NCBI GenBank assembly: GCA_015680685.1
Contig: MNCI01017497.1
Span: forward strand, 1,063,039 to 1,127,038
Length of the DNA stretch: 64,000 bases
Direction of reading: 5' to 3'
DNA from: Gnetum montanum
Taxonomy: Eukaryota > Streptophyta > Gnetopsida > Gnetales > Gnetaceae
A program made the translations under genes and the position numbers. Shown one piece after another: positions 1 through 9,284 of the stretch. A model generated the notes under the pieces. It worked only from the letters and a program-made list of their open reading frames with translations. It had not been told where the DNA came from and searched no databases. How positions within the stretch are numbered: the first letter of the stretch is position 1; each line of letters begins with the position of its first letter.

Positions 1-424
1 AAAAAAAAAAAAAACAAAGGAAGTGCACAAAACAAAAATCACTCATCCCTTGAACAAAATGCTAGGTGATCATATGCCTTGTTGTTATGGTACTCTCATA
101 GTTTCTCATCATGGGATGAAACAATGCGATGTCATTGATTAGAGGAATGGACTTGGTCCTGATCTTGGAACGAAGGGTTAATGACACCTTAATCATGCTT
201 TACACACAGGATTCACTATGCCCTGGGTCAGTTACCTCATGTCCTAATCTCTACAATCCCTTTCTATAGTTCGTCTCATCTCACTATTCATGTAATTGTA
301 GCTCGTGTCGTGTGTAACATAGAATTCTTACCTCATTCCGGTGATATTTACATGTGTGTGTTTTGTGGAATCAGTGCAGATTACATTTAACCCTTCTAGT
401 GCCCACGAACACTTCTAACTGTGG

Positions 425-475
425 TTACACAAGGGCATTATAAGTTGAAACCTGCTTTGGGGAGGACCCACTTGT
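425..475 (+). other. Conserved noncoding block in the pol-aORF spacer (A copy)
   Basis: A stretch reading roughly CAAGGGCATTA...CCTGCT.TGGGGAGGACCCACTTG matches 37059-37105 in element B and 48191-48238 in element C far better than the surrounding spacer does. It contains a purine run (GGGGAGGA). It could be a second polypurine tract, an RNA packaging or splicing element, or part of a promoter. The sequence alone does not decide. Confidence 0.6.
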
Positions 476-781
476 GTAATCTTTTGTAATCTTCACTTAT
501 GACACAGCTCACACACACCATTTCTTACCCTTAGCATAATTTTCAAACGATTTTCTTTCCCTACTACTATCCCTCTGAATCAACGTTCCTATGTACCATC
601 ACATAGCCTTTTTCTCTACCACCCAAGGTTGTATTGATCATTTCCACACCATCATAACTATTCGTGCCTTCAAAACCATCTAATTACCTTAGAAGCCCTT
701 AACAATAGCCCAATGTCCTAAGTTTACAACATTGATTTGAAGAAAATCTTCGAAAATTCAGTATCTTCCCTTGGGCCTAAG

Positions 782-830
782 CATCGATAGGCTGTGATAT
801 TGCATCCCATAAACCTATAAATAGGCGACC
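782..830 (+). promoter_or_regulatory. U3-like internal promoter candidate upstream of aORF A
   Basis: A TATAAATA box (816-823) follows the 10-mer GATATTGCAT (796-805). That 10-mer also occurs at 26308-26317 in the U3 of a solo LTR of the same subfamily, and A's own LTR has GATATTGTAG just before its TATAAATA. The module lies about 490 bp upstream of the aORF ATG. Counterparts occur at the same place in elements B and C. Promoter activity is inferred. Confidence 0.45.
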
Positions 831-990
831 CCCCCCCACAATACTTAGCATCATTTTTCACAATTCACGCAGGGGAGTTTTTCAAATTTTTCTCTACAAC
901 TTGCGAGTGTGACACCCTTTCTTTTCTACCTATATCTCGCTCACTGGTACTCCGATTTTAATTCTGTCTGAACCTACTTGAACTTGGAGT

Positions 991-1304
991 GTTCAGCTTA
1001 GCCGTGGGGGAGGGACACCTGCTGAATAGTGCCTAACATTTTTGGAATTTATCATTGCCCAAAGGACATTATCCAGGGTAATTAGCTATAGCATCTAGAA
1101 TAATTGTGCCAAAACATCATTTAATCCCTTTAGGTACACCAGGAAAGTAAAAATTGGAAACCACCTAAGTAAAATATACTCATTATTACAATCTTTCGGG
1201 AAATATCACATGGAGATAAAAAAAAGTAATTAATTAAGGTAGCAATAAGGTTTAACTTAACTTTAAAAACAACCTTACTAACGCTTGGCCTCGTGTGATT
1301 GCAG
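991..1304 (+). other. Putative leader intron of aORF A
   Basis: The interval starts with a degraded donor (GTTCAGCTT, against GTAAGCTT in C and GTGAGCTT in B) and ends with a good acceptor (GTGTGATTGCAG) directly before the aORF ATG at 1305. Intervals of similar length, 289 and 310 bp, occur at the same place in B and C. Splicing is inferred from this three-way conservation. Confidence 0.45.
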
Positions 1305-4092
1305 ATGGCCCCGAAACATGGACAACAGGAAGGTCCTACTCAAGGTGGAAGCAAATGACCTAGGAGAGGTGGAAGACAAGATCCTACTAGAAAACATGCA
1401 GAATAGAAGGAATAATCATTTAACATTCATCAAAAGGACCCTCCTACTTTACAGTCCGAGCAGGCAGAAGGAGGAGCTGCTGCAACGCCTGAACAGGGAC
1501 AACATCTCACATTGCCCCAAGATTGTGTTCAGGCCATCCACAAAAAGTCCACATTCGCTGCAGTGATTGTGGAATTAAAATTTGAATCTTTTGCAGAGTT
1601 TGCTCCTGAGGCTATTAGGGATCACCTCAAAGGGTCTCCCTTATGGCCTACCCTCTTTAAAAATGGTGCCTGGTACCTAGGGGAGACGTACCAATTTTGG
1701 CACAATAGGGAGCAAGGCACCACTGTCAATATTTGTGGTGTGTTAATTAATTTCTTCGCATAGGCCATTTTGAAAGTATTAAACCTTCTGAATTCAAGGC
1801 CTAAGGTTGCTCAGTTATCCACCCATTTAAACCCTAATGTGCGATGGGATTGGTTAGAAAGGACATATGGCAGAGATAAGACATTTGGTGAATTGACGAC
1901 AAAAGAGAGGATTTATTTCAAAATTGGAATGTATCACCTCTTCCCCATGAAGGGCTTAAAAAGAATATCAACATATGCAGTAAGAGGATGTGTAGTGCTA
2001 ATGGGAAAGGTTAATGCCAGCTTGCCCCATCTATACTTAACGGAGATCCTGAGGCGGTTCGAGGAAAGGAAGATAGGGAAGATGGCATTGCCCTTCCCTT
2101 GTCTTATTAGAAAGCTTTGTCGATGTGCTGGTATCAAGGGGTACACCAATGATGTCCTTTGAAAAGCCCAAAATGCTTCATATGCATAACTGTTAAAGCC
2201 ACCGACTACAAGGAAAATCACTGGTGAGATGCTGGGACCCGAAGAAGAAGAAGAACAGACGGCTAGACCAACTGCAACTCAACTTGCAGGATCTAGGGAA
2301 CCTCCAAGTACAGGACCCAGCCAACAACAGGAAGTAGGGCCTAGCACAGGCCAAGATCAGCTGTCACCACCGCAAGACTATAGACCGTTGATGAGTCATC
2401 TTAGGGCCATTGCTGAGATGGTCAGTTGGGGAAGTCATGATGACGTAAATCTCTTACGCGTCCTTGATGATGCCATACAACCCATGGTTTCTTTGGATCA
2501 TACAAGGGGTAAAGTGTCTATCCATATAGGAGGAGGGGAAAGTACTTGGTCACAACAGATCTCAAGAAATGCAACATCTTTCCAAGTGCAATTAGAAACT
2601 GGTGAAGGGGCCACTATGATGGTCATGCAACACTAGGATGCCGTGGGAGTTGTAGAGGTGGTCGCAGACCACATCAAAGAATCGTTCAATGTACCTGTTG
2701 TGCCACCGACAGATCTCACAGGAGCACGGGATGCTCAAACTTTGGCCGGAACCTCAATGACTCCTGCAGAACATGAGGATGCACTTGATCGGTTGCTACA
2801 AATAGGACAAGTAATGATGTCCCTGTTTGAAATCCCTCAGGATGTTACGGTAATTCAGTCAGACCTCATTTCCACAAAGGGGAAGTTGGTCTTAATAGAA
2901 GTGAGGGCCGAGCATGCTAAAACAGAAGTGCAAAAATTACAAGAGTAGCTCGTGGCCCTACAAGCAGCATAGCGGGATCCTTTATAATTTGTTCCCACAG
3001 ACCAGCTTGACAGCTTCAAAACTGAGCAACTAACCAAGCTACTAACGGAGAATAAAAAGGTGGCTGAGGAAAAAGAGAAGGCTATTTGGGATGCCTCTGT
3101 AGCACAAGCACAAAATCATGCGCATCTCAAAGCACTCAACACCTTATAGGAAGAAAATAAACAGCTTGTTGCCGTCAACCTTCGGTTGACCTCTGTGGAA
3201 AAGCAAAAGAATGTTCTTGAAGAACACTTCCATCAATTGTGAGAATAATTCATCCGGGTCAACCAAGACATAAGTCATTTAGCCAAGGAGAATCGAACCC
3301 TATCAATGGAGGAGGTACATGTTATTCGTCAAAAGTTAGCTATCAAAATCAGTGCGTGGCAAAATGAGGCTAAACAATATGAAAAGCTAAAGGAGCACTT
3401 CCGAGACTAGGTGGGGATGTACAAACAGATCCTTGAGAAGGAGATCCATATGGCCAAGGGCCACATCAACGCTATTAGTGCTCAACACACTGAATGGCGG
3501 GCCATATTGGACACATATGCCTTTCCCACCAAGCGGAAGTTAAGAACCGGGACCTGCAGATTCAGGATATGACAGAATACATGGAGTTGGCAAACCTGCG
3601 GTATGCCAACCTTGCCATGTTAACAGCAAGGCACTCAAGAACAGAGGTCGAGAAACAACTAGCTACCACCTATGTCGAATATGAAGCAGAATTTGCAGAA
3701 TGCAAGAAGTTATTGGAAAAATTAGAGATAGTAAATTTTGAACTTGAGGTGGTGAAAGCAAGCTACCAAAGATAAAAGGTGTCGCAACAGATTTAGCTTA
3801 ATGACTTGCAGATTTCCAAGAATACAAAGATAAAGCCAGAGCCTACGAAGAGGAGTGTCAGGTGTTTGCGGCTTGGTATGTCAAGGCCAATCAAATGTTT
3901 CCGCAACTACCTTGCCCATGGGAGGTGCCGAATCCATCAAATATCGGATCATTAGCATGGACGGCATAGGATCCCCAGACCAAAGAGGAGAAACTCCAGG
4001 CCATACTTTAACGCCATCAAGTCCCAAGACTTGGAGCACAAGACAAAGGGAAAGCACCAATAGAGGATTTACCGCCACCAGGAACTACATGA
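1305..4092 (+). pseudogene. aORF of element A: plant-transposon-type N-domain plus coiled coil (broken)
   Basis: This is the additional ORF downstream of integrase, originally about 920 codons. I chose the ATG at 1305 because it follows an acceptor-like TTGCAG and aligns with the starts in B and C. A Q/G-rich leader (about 85 codons) is followed by a domain at about 1540-2160 with the motifs GAWYLGETYQFWHN and FPCLIRKLC. It resembles the 'putative plant transposon protein' family found in plant retroelements (recalled, not searched). A Pro/Gln-rich linker (2229-2400), a middle domain, and a long Glu/Lys/Gln coiled coil (about 2850-3780) follow. Near the C terminus is LPCPWEVP (3908-3931), then AW and KEEK, also seen in B and C. 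Stops at about 1356, 1761 and 2636 and frameshifts near 3500 and 3840 make it a pseudogene. There is no signal peptide or membrane anchor, so it is not a classical envelope. Confidence 0.7.
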
Positions 4093-4257
4093 GTTCCACA
4101 AATTTTATAGTTGTAGCACATTCTTTGGGTTGTGTCTCAATTTTTTTTTCATTCAACACTATGGCATAACCCCATTTTCACCATCCAATAATCCCATACC
4201 TATCCACTGTGTAATCACTATAACTCAAGGACAAGTTTTCATTCAGTCGTGGGGGTA

Positions 4258-5070
4258 TGATGAGTCGTCAATTGGGTGATCGTGATATCACGTACGCGAT
4301 ATCGCGGCCGCGATATTGTAGCCTGTCTCCTCATCTATAAATAAGAGGCAGATAGATGAGTTAGGAAGTAAGTAGGAATTAAGTAGTTCTTAGTTTAAGT
4401 GTTTTAATTTCTTTCTCTCAACCCCTTTTCCTCCCAGTGTATGCCTGTAGTGTGGTGAATGTAATTGTACAACATCCTTTATTCGAGTGTGATGTACTTG
4501 GACACGCACATGATCATCAATAAAGATCACGATTACTTCATCATTGTAGCATTCACTTAGTTTAATTATTTAATTGTTATTGTTATTTACTTCTTTCCTA
4601 GTTAATCTCTCTTACCCTTAAACTTGTGTTAAACGAGGAATGAGTAGGACTTGATTATGAGCATTTAAGTGTGACTACTTGGTAACCCAGTAGCATACCT
4701 AGGATTTGCGCTTGGTAATCCCAGTGGTAGTCATGCACGAAGTCCAAGGTGTGTACGGATAATCAAGGAACGGATGCTCATTACACTTAGGCTAGTTTAT
4801 ATTCTCTCACCCTCTCTCTCCTAGATTAGTGAATATTTCTTTCCATTGCCTTCAAGAGTAGCATCAAATTAGAAACCACATCATACACCTCACTTTGGAC
4901 TAAACCATATGTGACAAAGATAATACTAGTCTAGGTGGGAAGACAGCGAACTACGACCTAAGGCTAACTGTCTAGATGCTACAACTAGTCCATCTACGGA
5001 GTTCGATCGGATTGCGCGTGTAATGCTTGTATTCGTATGGTTGAGTGTAGGGGTACCTTGGCACTCATCA
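4258..5070 (+). repeat. 3' LTR of element A (813 bp)
   Basis: It begins TGATGAGT after a G-rich PPT and ends ACTCATCA, the family's inverted termini. A TATA box lies at 4336-4343 and a poly(A) signal AATAAA at 4519-4524. Two CTTGGTAA motifs occur in the 3' half. The sequence is closely matched by the solo LTR at 26297-27186 and, in reverse, by 7187-7385, so all three belong to one subfamily. Confidence 0.9.
4281..4312. promoter_or_regulatory. Chain of perfect palindromes in the U3 of LTR A
   Basis: Three self-complementary words lie side by side: CGTGATATCACG (4281-4292), CGCGATATCGCG (4295-4306) and CGCGGCCGCG (4303-4312). They lie 24 bp upstream of the LTR TATA box. Their position suggests an enhancer or methylation-sensitive element; function is inferred. 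Confidence 0.6.
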
Positions 5071-7043
5071 GTTACCTTGAGGATAAGGTAACCTTTGGAG
5101 TGTTTGTCATCTATTTACTTGTGGGTTTAGTTCATACACCTCAGACTCTTGCAGATGTGATACTACTAGGCAACATCCCTAGGATGGTCATATTGGCATA
5201 TCTCACATCCGCTATCATTGTTTGTGTCTAAATTCACAACCTCTTCAATGACAGCAAATTTTCCCTTATCCTTGTTACGTGCATGTTCAGCCTCTCTCTT
5301 TTTTCTCCTTTCTTGGTCACTACCTTATTCCTTAGACTCCTCTACTATTTTGAGAATGGTTTGAAATTTATTATCTAGGGAGTTCCAAATTTGACCTACC
5401 TTTGTTGATACATTTGATGTGAACTTTTGAATGGGAAAATTTTTCCTATTCACCATCTCTTCAAGTGGTGACTCTTCTTCATCCTCACAAAGTCTAACTT
5501 CCTTCTTTTAAAGGGAAGGATCTCTGTTGTATTCCTCTGCACTTTCTCTTTTCCTTAACTCACCTTCCTCTTTGGCAACTTGCTCCAGTAATCTTTGTAC
5601 TTGATGGGCTCTAAGCTTGGATAGTCTCCCTTGGGCATAAGTCCTAAGGGTTCTTCGCATTTCGTACCTAAGCCCATCTACGAGATGGTGTAGTTGTTCC
5701 CTCTGCGAGTAACCATGGCTAGGGCAACGATGTAATAATGTATAATATCAGCCCATGGCAGCATCCAAGGGTTCGTGTCCTCCTTATTTCCATCCTTGGA
5801 TTTGCTTTCGCAGGTTGGACACTTGGGAGTATGTTTGATACTTATTGTTGAATAACTCTAACATGGTACTCCATCGATGAATGGATTCCGGTTCTAAGGA
5901 CCGATACTAGCTTTCCACTTCTTTGATTAGTGTCTATGAAAATAGCTTTATTTTTTGCCACTCATTTTCTATATTTTGCAAGGCACATGCATTATAGAAT
6001 GCTTGTAGATGATTTTGAAAATCAGCGTTGTATCCCCCTTCAAATCGTGGGATATTGGTCATTTCTAATCTTTTGATCCTACTATCCTCTTGGTGCCTTG
6101 TTGGGATCATAATGACCTCGGTTATATCTAGCCTACTTCTAGTAGCAAGTAGGGGTTCATCGTGATCGTATTCTCTATGGAGTCTATGATGCATATGTTG
6201 TTCCCTACTTTCCCTCCTTTCATGATTCATTTCTCTAGAATGCCCTCATCCCCTTTCTCGACTATTTCATCTATGATCTTTGTTTTTCTTACCATTGTCC
6301 TCATGATCTTTCTCTTTACAATTGTATCCAGGTCCATAAGGAGAGGGGGAAGGAGATGATGAAGGTGGAGAGGAAGGAGGACTAGCATCATGATGGTGCC
6401 TATCACTTTCTCTTTGGTGGTAGCGACCTCGGCCACGGTTACGATCAGAATGTCCATCGTCGTCATGTGTTTGTGTCCCTTTTTTAGACTCTTTGTGTCC
6501 ATTGGTATTAGAACTTGGGTTATAAATGGTTGAGTGAAGATTTTGCTACACAACGCCTTGACCGAAGTCAACGAGAGGAACATCATTACGTGGAAAACCT
6601 CCCGAGGTAGATTTGCCACCCTTGTTTTCACTTATGACATAAGGGACATCTTGAGACCACTTTTTCTTCATAGATTTGTAATGTCTCTCCTATTGTAGGT
6701 CCCTTTGATGTTGTGCCTCCATGGGTCGATAATCTCTTGAATCTTATTCATGCACAACGTACTCTGACTGTAAGTGTTTCATACCAATTCGTGTGAGAGC
6801 ACGAAGAAGCATGCTTGGGATTGAGCGATTGGGTGGTAACACTATGTTACCCTCTAAATCACGCCATCGCAATTGTTCATCCTGGTGGAGGATAAAGGTA
6901 AAGTTTGGTACATACTCATTGGAATGAGTGTATACCAAGCGATGTTAGGCCATTGGCGGATCATCATCATGTGGACTACGCCTCTAACTATTCATTGTGT
7001 CAGACCTAGGTGGTGAAGCACTTTCATAGGAAGAAGGAGACAT
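5071..7043 (-). pseudogene. gag of element T (about 657 codons, truncated)
   Basis: This is the best-preserved OTA gag in the window. The start (ATG at 7043, MSPSSYESAS) lies about 125 bp after the PBS. The N-terminal block is VYTHSNEYVPNFTFILHQDE (about 6940-6880), shared with B and C. A His/Arg/Ser-rich basic segment follows, then the capsid core (MTNIPRFEGGYN near 6060, then WSTMLELFNNKYQTYSQVSN and DGLRYEMRR). Near the cut end is CEICQYDHP, a zinc-knuckle-like motif. Gag would package the element RNA. About six in-frame stops and one or two shifts break it. It is interrupted by the insertion of A. Confidence 0.75.
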
Positions 7044-7167
7044 GATTAATTATCCAGTGTGCAATGTATTATTATATTATTGTTATTTTTTTTCGTAACT
7101 AACCCTAAGGGTTCGTTCCAACGATAAGAAGATTTCCTAAGTTCTAATCAGCGCACAAACAACAAAG

Positions 7168-7185
7168 TCCCCAACAACGACGCCA
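7168..7185 (-). other. tRNA-Asp primer binding site of element T
   Basis: The minus strand reads TGGCGTCGTTGTTGGGGA one base after the LTR end. The plant tRNA-Asp complement used by Athila-type elements is TGGCGCCGTTGCCGGGGA, so all three differences are C-to-T. It primes minus-strand cDNA synthesis. Confidence 0.85.
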
Positions 7186-7186
7186 A

Positions 7187-7385
7187 TGATGAATAGCAAG
7201 GTACCCCTACACTCAACCATATGAATACAAGAATTATGCATGATTTGGTCGAACTCCAAGGACTAGGTGCTTATGCGCCTTCATAGAATAAGGATGGGTT
7301 AGGCGATTCTTTTCTTCCCAAGCTTACTTGTATGGCACGATTGTACGGTTAAGTAGACTTGAGGTATATGATTTTTATGCTTTTT
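7187..7385 (-). repeat. 5' LTR fragment of element T
   Basis: The last 200 bp or so of an OTA LTR (U5 end) on the minus strand, ending TTCATCA next to the PBS. It aligns in reverse to about 27000-27186 of the solo LTR. The remaining 600 bp of the LTR are missing at the junction with the chromovirus. Confidence 0.8.
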
Positions 7386-9255
7386 AGTTTAAGTAGACTC
7401 GCCTTTGATTCAATTGTTGAGGAAGGAGACTAACTTTACTTAGAGCCTATCTTATTAGGCTGCATTTGAAGAGTTGAGGCATAGATTAATGACTACTCTA
7501 GTGCTAATATCTCCTACACTAGGACATTCATATGATGTTAGTACTGATGCTTTAGGGGATGGATTTAGTTGTGTGTTAATGCAGGATGGATAGGTTGTGG
7601 CTTATGCATCCTGTCAATTAAGGCCACATGAAATTAGATATTGCGTGCATGATCTAGAGTTGGGTGCTGTGATCTTCACATTGAAGATTTGACAACATTA
7701 TCTATGTGAGGAGCAGGTTACTATTTGGACTGACCATAAGAGCCTCTAATATCTTATGAGTCAACTGTAGTTAAACTTGCGACAATGTGGATGGGTGGAG
7801 CTACTTGCTGACTTTGATTTCACTATTAAATGTAGGCCTGAAAAGACTAATAAAGTAGCTAATGCATTGATTAGGGTGGCAGGTAAGATTAATAGCTTGA
7901 TAGTCTAATCAGATTTGTAGGAGTAGATACAAGAGAAACAATGACATGATCCATGGTGTCAAGAATTGAGGCAACAAATCACCTTTGATGGATTGCTCTC
8001 TATGGATAGTCATGGAGTGTTATAGAGGGATGGTCAAGTCTGTGTTCTAGAAGATCTGCAATTGTAGTTAATGGATGAGACCCACATGAGTAGATATCAA
8101 ATGCATCTAAGTAGTTAGAAGATGTACCTAAATTTACAACAAATGTATTGGTGGCTTGGTATGAAGAGGAATGTACAAGAATATGTGTTTCAATGTTTAA
8201 TTTTCCAAAAAAGTGAAGATAGAGCATTCGAGGCTTGTGGGATATTTGCATTCCCATGATATTCCTTAGTGAAAATAAGATCCCAATGGTATGAATTTCA
8301 TTGTTGGTCTTTTGCAAGCTTGCAGTGGTTGTCATGCTATATTAGTAGTTGTTAATTTGTAGAGATAGTATGGTTGCATGATGTGCCACAACAGATTATT
8401 AGTGATAGGGATGCTTGAGTCATGTCACATTTTTGGCAGACATTTTAGAAGGAGATGGGTACAAAGCTAAATATGAGTTCGACATATCATCCAAAAATTG
8501 ATGGTTAGACTGAGTGAGTGAATAAGATTCTCAAGGACATGTTGAGATCCTATGCTTTGCAATATAAAGAAGGCTAGGATCAGATGCTACCCTTAGTTGA
8601 ATTTGCATATAATAATAGTTATTAGGAGAGTTTTCGGGTAGCACCATATGAGATTTTATATGGTAGGCCATGTAGAATACATTTATGTTGGAATACCATA
8701 AAAGATCATTAGCAAGTGAGCATAGATTTGGTGAGATAGACTATAGGGTAGGTTCATGAGACTTAAGACAGATTAAGAGCTATAAAGGATAGGTAGGTAG
8801 CATATGCTAATTAGTGTTGAAAGTCACTAGAGTTTGCAGTTAGAGATCATGTATTTCTTTGTGTTTCTCCCTTGAAGGGCCTTACCCGATTTGGTCGGAA
8901 AGGAAAATTGTCTTCTAGATACATTAGTCCTTTTCAGGTGTTATAGAGGATTGGGAGAGTGGCCTATTGGATAACATTACCTTCTCATTTAGCACATGTA
9001 CATGAGGTGTTTCATGTATCAATGCTATGACATTATGCTCCTAATGAACACCATGTGATTGATCATTTAGGAATATAGCTATAGTTTAATGTCAATTATG
9101 TTGAGAAACTAATAGAGATTGTTGATCATATGTTGTGATAGCTATGTTGTAAAGTTGTGCCTATGGTTAAGGTTTTATGGAGTAGACATGGAGCATTAGA
9201 GGCTACCTAGGAGGTGGAGATTGAGATGCATGCAACTCATCCTGAGATCTTTTAG
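7386..9255 (+). pseudogene. Chromovirus pol, end of RT to integrase (broken)
   Basis: Segments of a Ty3 polyprotein can be read with many in-frame stops. The RT/RNase H connection is PLIQLLRKETNF (about 7407). RNase H shows STDALGDGFSCVLMQDG and ELLADFDFTIKCRP (about 7535-7835). Integrase shows WWLGMKRNV, a shifted middle part, then STYHPKIDG, MLPLVEFAYNNSY and YGRPCR (to about 8670). The tail has SPLKGLTRFGRKGKLSSRYI and HEVFHVSML, the Tekay/Del signature, and ends EATWEVEIEM...HPEIF at the stop (9253-9255). It once supplied cDNA synthesis and integration functions; it is now inactive. Confidence 0.8.
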
Positions 9256-9284
9256 GAGGAAGATTCTCAAGGAGGGAAGAGCAT

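Larger units (their letters stand above)
1..5070 (+). mobile_element. OTA (Athila-like) Ty3 retrotransposon A, 3' part
   Basis: This is the 3' part of an LTR retrotransposon that enters the window from the left. In order it shows a pol-to-aORF spacer, a long additional ORF (aORF), a G-rich PPT (about 4246-4257) and a 3' LTR that begins TGATGAGT and ends ACTCATCA. The same order is seen in complete element C (39769-52947) and in element B, which allows lineage assignment although A's own pol lies outside. The LTR end at 5070 abuts gag sequence of an opposite-strand relative (element T), so A is inserted in that gag. The left copy of the target duplication lies outside the window. Confidence 0.85.
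5071..7385 (-). mobile_element. OTA element T, 5' part, reverse strand
   Basis: Read on the minus strand it runs 5' LTR fragment (7385-7187), tRNA-Asp PBS (7185-7168), leader and gag (7043 down to 5071). Gag stops abruptly at the end of LTR A, which is the insertion point of element A; the rest of T must lie left of the window. Its LTR is cut at about 7385, where Tekay-type pol sequence begins, so this end was deleted or rearranged. Confidence 0.8.

Noticed and set aside
2229-2948. Possible independent host genes
   Set aside because: These open stretches are parts of one aORF, as shown by the parallel order in elements B and C.
1305-4092. aORF as a retroviral-type envelope
   Set aside because: No signal peptide, cleavage site or membrane anchor can be seen; the protein is Gln/Glu-rich and mostly coiled coil.
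5037-5231. Forward-strand ORF of 64 codons with hydrophobic residues
   Set aside because: It spans the end of LTR A and the reverse-strand gag of element T; the minus strand reads the conserved CEICQYDHP motif.
6227-6631. 134-codon minus-strand ORF
   Set aside because: Out of frame with the gag of element T, whose His/Arg/Ser-rich frame joins smoothly to conserved gag motifs on both sides.
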